This document shows positions 6,622 through 13,678 of a stretch of DNA of 34,688 bases, one piece after another; position 1 is the first letter of the stretch, and every line of letters begins with the position of its first letter. The stretch lies in the IMG/VR virus record IMGVR_UViG_3300020185_000141, positions 1 through 34,688 of that record, one strand, 5' to 3'. A program made the position numbers and the translations under genes. Source of the stretch: a virus. The notes beneath the pieces are model-generated. The model ran no database searches and had not been told where the DNA came from. It worked only from the letters and a program-made list of their open reading frames with translations.

Positions 6622-7259
6622 AATATTTCGTAATTCTTATCGTAGTTATGTTTTGTCAAACACCCATATTTCTTTTGTACCGTAGTGAACTCGTCTTTCG
6701 CATATGCGCAGTAGGGGTAGTTTTCCTGTAACCAATCAAACCTGCTTCGAGATAAGTAGATGTCTGGAGTTCGAGCTTCCTTATTTGATGTCCTGATAAG
6801 AATTTCTGCTCCCATAGGTGTCACTATGTATGCGTGACAACCTGGAAAATAAGACTTAGATACTAACTTTCCCCATCCTAAAGTGGTCGGTGTTTTAAAC
6901 TTACCGTATGATGGTTGTCCTATATTACCAACAAAGTTGGGTAGTGTGGAGGGCAAAGGGTTAGTGATAATTGCATCATGTTCGAAGATGGCAATAGGTT
7001 CATTAATGTCTTGACAAGTTTTCCATAAGGTATAGTGAGATAAGAAACATGCAATAGAATTTTCTAGCCTAGAGTACCTGTCCGAGAAGTTTCCGGTGTT
7101 GATGTCTAGATCCTTGCATATTTTTAAAACGTCTTGTTCAGGTGTTATGGCATCAAACTTCTCGATAGATAGTCCGTTTAACCTACCAGACTCAATACAT
7201 CGGTCAGCAACACTCTGTGATTTTTCATGACCCTTTATAGTGATAACAAAAGATTTCAT
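6618..7259 (-). CDS. GT25-type glycosyltransferase (LPS-type), 213 aa
   Basis: Starts MKSFVITIKGHEKSQ. The segment LENSIACFLSHYTLWKTC near residue 68 and PIAIFEHDAIIT near residue 90 are hallmarks of the family 25 glycosyltransferases used in lipooligosaccharide synthesis, where the acidic motif binds the donor. PGCHAYIVTPMGAEILI near residue 140 also fits. In a phage it may alter host surface sugars or a virion glycan. It overlaps the next glycosyltransferase by 4 nt. Confidence 0.88.
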   Translation of the reverse strand: MKSFVITIKGHEKSQSVADRCIESGRLNGLSIEKFDAITPEQDVLKICKDLDINTGNFSDRYSRLENSIACFLSHYTLWKTCQDINEPIAIFEHDAIITNPLPSTLPNFVGNIGQPSYGKFKTPTTLGWGKLVSKSYFPGCHAYIVTPMGAEILIRTSNKEARTPDIYLSRSRFDWLQENYPYCAYAKDEFTTVQKKYGCLTKHNYDKNYEIL

Positions 7260-7274
7260 AAATTTCTCATAAAC

Positions 7275-7308
7275 AAAAAAAGACGAGAAAGTTTCCTAAC
7301 TCGTCTTT
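7275..7308 (-). terminator. Rho-independent terminator
   Basis: On the minus strand AAAGACGAG and CTCGTCTTT form a nine-pair stem around a 12-nt loop, followed by a T-run. It lies 25 bp after the stop of the sulfotransferase-like gene and separates it from the glycosyltransferase run. Confidence 0.88.
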
Positions 7309-7332
7309 ATATATCACTGAATTAAATATGGA

Positions 7333-8046
7333 TTATAAGCTTGCGATAAACTCTTCCACTTCACCAATTTGTTCTGATGACAAGAACTGTTTGTATACAC
7401 CAACACTATCTAGTAGACCTTCAGAGTGTCCGTCACGTAATGAACGTACCTGAGACTCTTCTACAACTTGATCGATACAATCTAGATTGATACGTCTTTT
7501 TGGATTTCCAAAAGAAACGAATTCCGGATTGTCTTGACGTGGCAGTAGGTGATCGACTATGGTAGTTAAACCACGGTGCGGTGACTTAACTAGTTCTTCG
7601 TATGACATTTCCATATCATATGTGAACTGGGAAGCATCTTCTTCGAATTCTGTGATTAACTCAAAACCTAATGATCCATCACGGAACTCTTCCCAAGATG
7701 ATTCTGGTTCCCAAGTCTTCCACACAGATACTAGAACATCTCTATAGTCACGAGTGATTTTTAACAACTGATTAGTTGCGACAGATCCTACATCTTGACC
7801 TTCGATTATACTATCAGATACTATATAATCACTTCCTAGTTGGTGACCCAAAGAAGTTGCTATAAGAGGTTTATAAAGTTGTTCATAAGCAAAGTTGGAT
7901 ATGTATAAATTAGTCTTATCGGTCTTCATCTTCTGTTCGAAACGAATGTACATACCATACATGTTTTGAACGAAGTCATGACCAGATGCAGCACTACCGA
8001 CCATAAAGTGGTCGTTCAGTGTTACAATGCTGTGTTGATTTTCCAT
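7333..8046 (-). CDS. Sulfotransferase-like P-loop protein, 237 aa
   Basis: I choose the ATG at 8046, preceded by AAGGG, over an upstream ATG at 8124. The layout resembles PAPS-dependent sulfotransferases: GSAASGHDFVQNM at residues 17-29 in place of the 5'-phosphosulfate loop, ITRDYRDVLVSVWKTW in the middle like the 3'-phosphate-binding RxxxDVxxS motif, then YEELVKSPHRGLTTIVDHLL and a C-terminal HSEGLLDSVGVYKQFLSSEQ like the final sulfotransferase motif. The usual P-loop lysine or arginine is absent (Ala-Ala-Ser-Gly), so activity is uncertain. Expressed from its own late promoter and closed by a terminator. Confidence 0.6.
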   Translation of the reverse strand: MENQHSIVTLNDHFMVGSAASGHDFVQNMYGMYIRFEQKMKTDKTNLYISNFAYEQLYKPLIATSLGHQLGSDYIVSDSIIEGQDVGSVATNQLLKITRDYRDVLVSVWKTWEPESSWEEFRDGSLGFELITEFEEDASQFTYDMEMSYEELVKSPHRGLTTIVDHLLPRQDNPEFVSFGNPKRRINLDCIDQVVEESQVRSLRDGHSEGLLDSVGVYKQFLSSEQIGEVEEFIASL

Positions 8047-8086
8047 TGTTTTTATCCCTTTGGAGTCTTTAAAGATTATCCTTATC

Positions 8087-8121
8087 CGCACGTGCGAAAT
8101 AAAATCACTTAACTGGCCAGT
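8087..8121. repeat. Two 10-bp palindromes in a late-gene leader
   Basis: CGCACGTGCG (8087-8096) and ACTGGCCAGT (8112-8121) are both perfect palindromes in the leader between the late promoter at 8143 and the start at 8046. They may be operator sites or RNA hairpins. An imperfect pairing of CTTATTCCG with CGGATAAG would enclose both. Confidence 0.45.
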
Positions 8122-8142
8122 CAAATACGGAATAAGTCCTAT

Positions 8143-8150
8143 TATTTATA
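8143..8150 (-). promoter_or_regulatory. T4-type late promoter
   Basis: TATAAATA on the minus strand exactly matches the T4 late element. It lies in the 138-bp gap upstream of the sulfotransferase-like gene, giving a leader of roughly 90 nt. Confidence 0.75.
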
Positions 8151-8184
8151 AAAACAGACTCTCTAAAAATCAGTTTTATTTGAA

Positions 8185-8388
8185 TTATTTCTGTTGTTGC
8201 CACATTGTCCATAGACCGTACAGAACACCGGCATATGCACCTAGAGTAATAATCGAATCAAACAAGATGTAACTACCGCAGATTGCGACGATAACTACAC
8301 CGTCGTATGTTGTGCGTTCACTCAGTCTTGCTTGCAACCAAGTCTTTGCCATCATGCCATAAAAAGATAGTTTTGAAAAATTAAACAT
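8185..8388 (-). CDS. Small membrane protein, 67 aa
   Basis: Starts MFNFSKLSFYGMMAKTW. Residues about 30-62 are hydrophobic (GVVIVAICGSYILFD and LGAYAGVLYGLWTMW), giving one or two membrane spans with a short charged C-terminus. Its size would suit a small holin or antiholin, but no family is recognised. It directly follows the radical SAM gene (2 bp gap). Confidence 0.7.
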   Translation of the reverse strand: MFNFSKLSFYGMMAKTWLQARLSERTTYDGVVIVAICGSYILFDSIITLGAYAGVLYGLWTMWQQQK

Positions 8389-8390
8389 AG

Positions 8391-9380
8391 TTAGTCCCTA
8401 TAATCGTTAAGTGTAAAATTAGTTCCGTGCATCTTCATCAGATCACGTTCGTGGTTTGTGTATACTAATACTTCGGGGTCATCTACCAAGAAGTCACAAC
8501 TCTTACAGAAATCTGGGTAGTCTTCGGTACGGTGTTGCTCACGTAAAGTCTCATACTCTTCACCAAAGAATATATCTAGTATGTTGTTCTCTGAGGCGTG
8601 ACCTAATACTGCTTCTTCGTCACGTCCCAATACTTGACAACATGGATGCACTGCACCCGTCTTCTTGTCTAGACCACCAGCACGTATCACTACGTCCGGT
8701 GAAAACGGTCGTCCACAAGTCTTCTTCTTACCTTCACGTACACCAGATTCGGTGATGTCTTGAACACCGGACCAGTTGTGCATTTTCCATATTTCAGTCT
8801 TGACTCCTAACTCATCAACCAATGTCTTGTACTTATCTAGTTCTTGGTCGATGTTGTCGTTGTCTGTTATTAGGTGATATGTTGATATCACGCATTCTGA
8901 ACCAGACTCTTTTACATACGCAACCATCTCTTCGATGTTACGTCTAATCTGTGCGTAGTGTCCACCCACAGCATTGTACATCCACTTACTATAATCTTGT
9001 TCATCTGCACCAATGAATGAGAATCGATAGAAGTCAAGTCCAGCATCGACACAGTCGCGCATGTACTTACCAGTCATCTTGAACCCGTTAGAGAAGATGA
9101 ATGCCTTGGCATTGTACTTCTTTACTACCTTGATGTACTCAGGTAGGTTCTTTGCCATAGTGGCCTCACCAGAACCATCTAGGTTGACAACATTGAGTCC
9201 GTACTGTGCACAATCCGCAACATACGTTTCGAACTCAGCAAGTTTCATGATGCGACGGAAACCTTTGTGTCGTCCACCTTCACGCAAGTCTTGCGGACAC
9301 ATTGAACATGAGTAGTTACATCCACCTGCGACCTCAATTACTGCACGGTCAATCTGAAACGTTTCTCTAGTCATTTCCAT
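8391..9380 (-). CDS. Radical SAM enzyme with SPASM-type C-terminal domain, 329 aa
   Basis: CNYSCSMC at residues 21-28 is the CxxxCxxC cluster that binds the 4Fe-4S centre used to cleave SAM; NLDGSGEATM and AFIFSNGFKM are typical barrel motifs. The C-terminal third has CGRPFSPDVVIRAGG, HPCCQVLGRDEEAVLGH, and finally DFCKSCDF, the spacing of a SPASM or twitch auxiliary-cluster domain. Such enzymes modify peptides, sugars or nucleosides; the substrate here is unknown. It overlaps the GT9-like gene by 14 nt and lies in the same run as the carbamoyltransferase, suggesting a role in glycan or base modification. Confidence 0.92.
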   Translation of the reverse strand: MEMTRETFQIDRAVIEVAGGCNYSCSMCPQDLREGGRHKGFRRIMKLAEFETYVADCAQYGLNVVNLDGSGEATMAKNLPEYIKVVKKYNAKAFIFSNGFKMTGKYMRDCVDAGLDFYRFSFIGADEQDYSKWMYNAVGGHYAQIRRNIEEMVAYVKESGSECVISTYHLITDNDNIDQELDKYKTLVDELGVKTEIWKMHNWSGVQDITESGVREGKKKTCGRPFSPDVVIRAGGLDKKTGAVHPCCQVLGRDEEAVLGHASENNILDIFFGEEYETLREQHRTEDYPDFCKSCDFLVDDPEVLVYTNHERDLMKMHGTNFTLNDYRD

Positions 9381-10251
9381 AATAAGTCTTCATCCTCTCT
9401 TCATACTCTACTGATTTTCTTTTGGTTTGATGTAATAGTTGTTCTATATTTTCTATCCACCACCAGACACCCATTTCTTCTTTGGATAATTCCGGATTGA
9501 TTCTTAAAGCATTCGGTGTGTGGTATTTAGTCACACCTTCACCACTGATTACTGCGAGAGGTCGTGCAAAGTTCTTTGCGACATAATGCCAGATACCGTC
9601 GTAACAGATGACCATCCTCGATGTGGATATAAGATGCATTGCCTCAGATGCAGGTGTACGATATGACAACTCGTGCATTTTAAAACCCAGACTTGTAAAG
9701 TGATTGATCAGATGGTCCCAGTCAGAGTTGTCAAAGATTCGTTTCCATGTACGGGGTTTCTCAGCATTCCACGTAGGACGCCAGAACACAATTCGATCTG
9801 GGTCATAGTCTTGAAATGCGTCCTGTCGGAATATCCAATCATTGCAAGGAGCATCTCCTCCAATCGCATCGGTATAATATCCCGACTCGAACATAAAACG
9901 ATTCTTTTGTCCATGACTGTTTATCGCTGCAATTCTACGTTCACCATTTGTTTCCAAAACAACATCATCATTAAACTTCCAGTGTTTGTATCGACCTTGA
10001 GCATTGAAGATGTGATGTACCTCCACACGTTCTTTCTGGTGATAAAAGTTGTGGATGTAGTCGCATCGTTCTATAATAGTTTCAGGGTCTTCGAAGTGAT
10101 GTAGATAGTCTGGTCCGTGCTCCCAGTGAAGTTCTAAGTTTATCTTACTGACATCGTGGTCGGCCGCATATTTGTGACACGAATTGAGTGCCCACATAAA
10201 ATCACCGACACCTGGAGTTCCTCTCCAAGTAACTAGTTCAGATGGTCTCAT
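9367..10251 (-). CDS. GT9-like glycosyltransferase (heptosyltransferase type), 294 aa
   Basis: The N-terminal glycine-rich turn TWRGTPGVGDFMWALNS matches the start of ADP-heptose:LPS heptosyltransferases (GxGDxLxxxP region). The C-terminal part has ASEAMHLISTSRMVICYDG followed by WHYVAKNFARPLAVISGEG, the donor-site pattern of GT-B family 9. The likely role is transfer of a sugar to a lipopolysaccharide-like or virion acceptor. The start (MRPSELV) shares one base with the upstream stop. Similar genes occur in T4-like cyanophages. Confidence 0.82.
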   Translation of the reverse strand: MRPSELVTWRGTPGVGDFMWALNSCHKYAADHDVSKINLELHWEHGPDYLHHFEDPETIIERCDYIHNFYHQKERVEVHHIFNAQGRYKHWKFNDDVVLETNGERRIAAINSHGQKNRFMFESGYYTDAIGGDAPCNDWIFRQDAFQDYDPDRIVFWRPTWNAEKPRTWKRIFDNSDWDHLINHFTSLGFKMHELSYRTPASEAMHLISTSRMVICYDGIWHYVAKNFARPLAVISGEGVTKYHTPNALRINPELSKEEMGVWWWIENIEQLLHQTKRKSVEYEERMKTYYGND

Positions 10252-10607
10252 TAACTAGTCTTAATACTTTTGACTTTACGAGCAGAACCTGTAGATGTGT
10301 ATAGACCGAACCATGCGGCACCAGCACCGACTACGACAGATATTAATCCTGCCTGTGATGCATTGGGTTCAGGTATAGTCATGAACCACTGGGTGACTTC
10401 GATGAGTAGATACAAATAAGTAGCAATGAAGGCTCGAGGGAAAAGTCGAAATGCATCGATAACGTCTGCGAACTGTAGTAGAGGTTCGAAACGACTTGCC
10501 TTGACTTCTTTGTTCGATGTATCAAATTCTACTTCAAGTTCAATCTTCTGTTTGAATGGTTTTGCTTCTGGAGTTGGGGTGCTTATTGGTTGTTCTGTTG
10601 AAAACAT
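10251..10607 (-). CDS. Phage membrane protein, 118 aa
   Basis: Residues 1-50 are polar (Pro-rich start, then KQKIELEVEFDTSNKEV). Two hydrophobic segments follow: AFIATYLYLLIEVTQWFM and ASQAGLISVVVGAGAAWFGLY, with a basic tail. I recall this FRLFPRAF...PEPN arrangement from marine T4-like phages. It may be a holin-type or other inner-membrane protein. Coupled by one base to the GT9-like gene downstream. Confidence 0.78.
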   Translation of the reverse strand: MFSTEQPISTPTPEAKPFKQKIELEVEFDTSNKEVKASRFEPLLQFADVIDAFRLFPRAFIATYLYLLIEVTQWFMTIPEPNASQAGLISVVVGAGAAWFGLYTSTGSARKVKSIKTS

Positions 10608-10612
10608 GTTAA

Positions 10613-10924
10613 TTATCTAAACCTCTTTTGTAACCATTTAAATATCGCATATATGGTCAATCCATAAAATGCTAATACACTCATCGGTAATGCTATGTAT
10701 GCAAGCTCCCACGGTGAGAGAAATAGAACCTGCCACGTAAATTCTGCTATTGCTTCTGCGTCACCTTGACGTTCTGCCGTATTATTTACGGAGTCCCACG
10801 CCAGTTGGTTTTCTTCTAATAGTCTATCCCATTCTTCTCTAGGAATACACATGAGTTCTGGGGGACAGATATCTTCTCTGTATGTTGTACCAACAGGATT
10901 ACCATATATGTCTAGATCTGCCAT
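10613..10924 (-). CDS. Single-span membrane protein, 103 aa
   Basis: Starts MADLDIYGNPVGTTYRED, with a soluble acidic region of about 65 residues, then LSPWELAYIALPMSVLAFYGLTIYAIF and the basic end KWLQKRFR, which predicts an N-out, C-in anchor. No family is recognised. It sits between the DUF6356-like gene and another membrane protein in a probable late operon. Confidence 0.78.
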   Translation of the reverse strand: MADLDIYGNPVGTTYREDICPPELMCIPREEWDRLLEENQLAWDSVNNTAERQGDAEAIAEFTWQVLFLSPWELAYIALPMSVLAFYGLTIYAIFKWLQKRFR

Positions 10925-11085
10925 TACTTCACCTTGAAATCTTGTGGGTCACCGTTGATTATATCTTTTGCTTTGTGTTCCCATACGGTAGGAAACAGTC
11001 CATGAACTATACAGATGAATGCGAGTGACCACGCCCTGTACAGATGTTCAAAATAGTTCAGTCCCGTTTCCCGTAAATGTTTCAT
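10924..11085 (-). CDS. DUF6356-like small protein, 53 aa
   Basis: An ATG at 11085 overlaps the stop of the carbamoyltransferase gene (TGATG) and reads to a TAA at 10924-10926, overlapping the next start. The product, MKHLRETGLNYFEHLYRAW followed by SLAFICIVHGLFPTVWEHKAKDII, has the G-x-x-Y-x-x-H-...-A-...-H-x-x-x-P pattern of the DUF6356 family, which is found in phages and proteobacteria. It carries one hydrophobic helix. Function unknown. Confidence 0.75.
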   Translation of the reverse strand: MKHLRETGLNYFEHLYRAWSLAFICIVHGLFPTVWEHKAKDIINGDPQDFKVK

Positions 11086-12593
11086 CAGAACACCTTAACG
11101 TCATACTTCTGTTCCCATAAGTCTGCGTCATGTTCGTCATTGACCATTGGACGACCCCTTATGTTCAGACTAGTATTTAGTAACATCGGAACCCCAGTGC
11201 GATCATGGTATTCTTCGATAACCTTGCGGAAGATTGACTCACAGTCCTTCTTCACGATCTGTACACGTGCAGTTCCATCTACGTGCGTCACAGGTGCGTA
11301 GTCATGTAATGCCTTAGAGGTGAACTGCATATGATCATTCATAGGACCACTGAAGTATTCTTCTGCATACTCTTCTAGGATAGCAGGAGCAAACGGACGG
11401 TACTTCTGTCTACGTTTGATTCCATTCACAGTGTCCTGTACGTCATACCTCACGTCTGCGATGAGGGATCTGTTACCTAGTGCACGTGGACCGAACTCTG
11501 CCTTACCGTTTGCGATACCACATACCTTATGACTGAGAAGATGATCTACGATCTCACTAGGGTCGACCTGACGTTCAATATCGTACCCACAGTACGGAGA
11601 CCAGACCAACTTGTCCTTACCTGTTGCCTTTGACCATGACCGTGCGGCAGTACCTAGACCAGACCCTGCGTCTGTAGGTGAACATGCGATATGTACCTCA
11701 TCGAACAGTTCGAACAACCTAGAGTTGATCACCACGTTCTGTGCGCACCCACCAGAGTAACATAGTTTCTTACCGTACTTGGATGCTTCGGTCATGATTT
11801 TCATGATGGCATAGTCTGCGAAGTCTTGGGTAGCACGTGCTGCAACCTTATCTTCTACCGATAGGATTCTGCGTTTGAATTCTCTTCTGAACCGTAAACG
11901 ATCATGTTCACGTTGAGATTCATCACCCCCTACCTCAATACCCATTGCAACTTCTGGTGCGATGTCTTCTAGGTTATCATACCACCGAATCAACCAGTCG
12001 GTTATTGCTTTGGACTTTGGACAGGTTTCGTGGTACGCAGATAGACCCATGACCACGTACTCATCTTCGAGTGGACGTAGACCAAGGAATTTAGTAGTGA
12101 GGGTATAGACTAGACCTACTGACTTAGGGTAGTGCCATTCTTTGATTAGGTTGAACTCAGAGTCCATGATACAAGCAGTCTGTAACTCACCAACACCGTC
12201 GATCGATACTAGGACAGTGTCCTCTTTCGAATCCCACGGACGCGTGTAGAAAGCAGAAGCGCAGTGTGACTCGTGGTGTAGGTGGTGTGCGTCATAAACA
12301 GATGCTTCTGGATAAGGGAATGTCTCGAATGACTCAGATGATTGAATTTGTTCTGGACTTCTTGCAGTGGCATTGACGCCACCACGCATATCGAACTTGA
12401 TCTTGTGATCCTCATAGAACGACACGTGATCGTCGTCTCGAATCATATCCCAGAGTACATCGGGAATGTTCGGGTCGTTCTTCTTCTTGGAGTAACGTTC
12501 TCCGTGTGTTGCGAACTCTACCGTACCATCCTCATTGATGATAGCTAGTCCGGCATCATGGTAAAATTCACTGTAACCTACGTATCTCATCAT
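11085..12593 (-). CDS. Carbamoyltransferase, NodU/CmcH/TobZ family, 502 aa
   Basis: The N-terminal domain starts MMRYVGYSEFYHDAGLAI and contains DAHHLHHESHCASAFY (about residue 100), the metal-binding histidines of the Kae1/YrdC-like ASKHA domain, plus SIDGVGE and PLEDEYVVMGLSAY. GGCAQNVVINSRLF follows. The C-terminal domain has EFGPRALGNRSLIADVR, QKYRPFAPAILEE and LLNTSLNIRGRPMV, the family signatures. These enzymes make carbamoyl-AMP from carbamoyl phosphate and ATP and transfer the carbamoyl group to a hydroxyl of a sugar, or in one described phage enzyme to 5-hydroxymethylcytosine. The target here is unknown. A late promoter lies 27 bp upstream. Confidence 0.95.
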   Translation of the reverse strand: MMRYVGYSEFYHDAGLAIINEDGTVEFATHGERYSKKKNDPNIPDVLWDMIRDDDHVSFYEDHKIKFDMRGGVNATARSPEQIQSSESFETFPYPEASVYDAHHLHHESHCASAFYTRPWDSKEDTVLVSIDGVGELQTACIMDSEFNLIKEWHYPKSVGLVYTLTTKFLGLRPLEDEYVVMGLSAYHETCPKSKAITDWLIRWYDNLEDIAPEVAMGIEVGGDESQREHDRLRFRREFKRRILSVEDKVAARATQDFADYAIMKIMTEASKYGKKLCYSGGCAQNVVINSRLFELFDEVHIACSPTDAGSGLGTAARSWSKATGKDKLVWSPYCGYDIERQVDPSEIVDHLLSHKVCGIANGKAEFGPRALGNRSLIADVRYDVQDTVNGIKRRQKYRPFAPAILEEYAEEYFSGPMNDHMQFTSKALHDYAPVTHVDGTARVQIVKKDCESIFRKVIEEYHDRTGVPMLLNTSLNIRGRPMVNDEHDADLWEQKYDVKVF

Positions 12594-12619
12594 TCACCCG
12601 TGTCGTCAGATTAAATCTA

Positions 12620-12627
12620 TATTTATA
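12620..12627 (-). promoter_or_regulatory. T4-type late promoter
   Basis: TATAAATA on the minus strand lies between the terminator of the upstream early operon and the carbamoyltransferase start, giving a leader of about 20 nt that includes GGGTGA as ribosome binding site. Confidence 0.78.
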
Positions 12628-12635
12628 TCAAACAT

Positions 12636-12659
12636 AAAAAAAGGACTCCGAAGAGTCCC
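12636..12659 (-). terminator. Rho-independent terminator with TTCG loop
   Basis: GGACTC-TTCG-GAGTCC followed by seven T residues on the minus strand. It closes the HAD nucleotidase operon 30 bp after its stop and insulates the late promoter at 12620. Confidence 0.93.
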
Positions 12660-12688
12660 AAAAACTAAAACAAAGGAAATGAATTTGT

Positions 12689-13264
12689 TTACTTTCCTGT
12701 TACGTACTCATATATATCTTTCCAGTTACGCATCAGGGGGAAATCTGTATCTTTATTGTAAGTATGTTCCATAACGACAGACTCAAGTCCCAGTCGTGCT
12801 CCAACTTCTGCATTCTCAACTTTATCTTCTACCCATAGGCATCCACTATCACGGTAGAATTCCAGTGCTTCGTCTTTATCGGCTCCAGTATCTAGATAGA
12901 TATATTTCTCAAAGACGGTAGGACCAAACAACTCGCATAAGTTCTTGGTGCGTAAGTGTTGTGCATATTCGTCGTTACTCAGAGAAGTGATTGCGTGGAA
13001 CACATATCCGTGTTCTTCATGCAACTTCCGGACATATTTGATTGCGTCTCTTAGAGGTGGCAACTTTCGAATCTGCGCACTCTCATTAAACATGCGACAC
13101 AATCTCTTTCTAGCAACACGGTCTACAATTCCAAACATTTCTCCTATATCGTATACTTCTGGTTTAACGATATTGAAGTCATGATGGTTCATCCATTGAT
13201 GAAAACTGTACATCCAGTCCAACAGTACTCCATCACAGTCTACTAATATTACTTTATCTTTCAC
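12689..13264 (-). CDS. HAD-family 5'(3')-deoxyribonucleotidase-like phosphatase, 191 aa
   Basis: Motif I is VDCDGVL with the catalytic Asp9 and Asp11. Motif II is AITSLS near residue 93, the lysine of motif III is in TGADKDEAL, and motif IV is WVEDKVENAEVG near residue 148. These are the four HAD motifs in order, and length fits NT5C-type deoxyribonucleotidases, which dephosphorylate nucleoside monophosphates. It may tune the nucleotide pool alongside the NrdA/NrdB pair. It overlaps the 58-aa gene by 4 nt and ends at a terminator, forming a two-gene early operon. Confidence 0.9.
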   Translation of the reverse strand: MKDKVILVDCDGVLLDWMYSFHQWMNHHDFNIVKPEVYDIGEMFGIVDRVARKRLCRMFNESAQIRKLPPLRDAIKYVRKLHEEHGYVFHAITSLSNDEYAQHLRTKNLCELFGPTVFEKYIYLDTGADKDEALEFYRDSGCLWVEDKVENAEVGARLGLESVVMEHTYNKDTDFPLMRNWKDIYEYVTGK

Positions 13265-13437
13265 ACAACACCCTCTTCTCTGACTTTGTTCATTATAACA
13301 TACACTTCCTTAGAAGTAAAGCCCTCATTCATCAGGGAAATCATTAATTGCCCCCAGTCGGGGTTCTCTAGTTGATATATGTAGTGGTTAACTAGGTCGG
13401 TGGCCAACTCTATCTTGGTGGCATTTGAATCTTTCAT
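13261..13437 (-). CDS. Hypothetical protein, 58 aa
   Basis: The ATG at 13437 is chosen: AGAGG lies seven bases upstream, separated by a T-run. The in-frame GTG at 13452 lies inside the hairpin arm and is less likely. The protein, MKDSNATKIELATDLVNHY followed by a helical tail with GFTSKEVYVIMNKVREEG, looks like a small helical, possibly DNA-binding protein. It leads the early operon with the HAD nucleotidase. Its ribosome binding site lies in the 3' arm of a terminator-like hairpin (see findings). Confidence 0.78.
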   Translation of the reverse strand: MKDSNATKIELATDLVNHYIYQLENPDWGQLMISLMNEGFTSKEVYVIMNKVREEGVV

Positions 13438-13486
13438 AAAAAAACCTCTCACATTTGAAGTACCATTATACTACTATATGAGAGGT
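13438..13486 (-). terminator. Terminator-like hairpin that also masks a ribosome binding site
   Basis: Minus-strand arms at 13476-13486 and 13442-13452 pair over 11 positions (AACCTCTCATA with TGTGAGAGGTT, one G-U), with a 23-nt loop and a run of six T residues. In a transcript arriving from upstream it could terminate transcription and hide the AGAGG of the next gene. Confidence 0.7.
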
Positions 13487-13492
13487 TTGTCA
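13464..13492 (-). promoter_or_regulatory. Perfect sigma70 promoter inside the hairpin loop
   Basis: TTGACA (13487-13492), 17-nt spacer, TATAAT (13464-13469) on the minus strand, preceded by AATAAGTG. The 5' arm of the hairpin is the promoter spacer, so transcripts begun here lack that arm and cannot form the hairpin. Confidence 0.9.
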
Positions 13493-13513
13493 ACACTTAT
13501 TTTGAAAATATAT

Positions 13514-13678
13514 TTAATTAATTTCGGTTTCTATGCGGTTACGAAGTGACTGTAATAAAGATATCTTTTGAGCAATGATATAAAAATTAGGGTTAGAGTT
13601 TTCGGTAGAATTCATCTCTTCCATACAGTTAAGATGTTCTTCTTGTATGATGGACAACACATTTTCTTTACATGTCAT
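13514..13678 (-). CDS. Hypothetical protein, 54 aa
   Basis: The start MTCKENVLSIIQEEH at 13678 forms an ATGA overlap with the stop of the upstream glycosyltransferase and is preferred over an in-frame ATG at 13699. The product is acidic and helical, with a likely short coiled coil (IAQKISLLQSLRNRIETEI). It is the last gene before the hairpin at 13438-13486. Function unknown. Confidence 0.68.
   Translation of the reverse strand: MTCKENVLSIIQEEHLNCMEEMNSTENSNPNFYIIAQKISLLQSLRNRIETEIN

Noticed and set aside
9673-10104. 143-aa plus-strand frame opposite the GT9-like gene
   Set aside because: Antisense to a gene with clear family motifs; no ribosome binding site or coherent motif in the translation.
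13261-13452. GTG at 13452 as start of the 58-aa gene
   Set aside because: It lies within the hairpin arm, has no ribosome binding site, and would put AGAGG inside the coding region; the ATG at 13437 has proper spacing.
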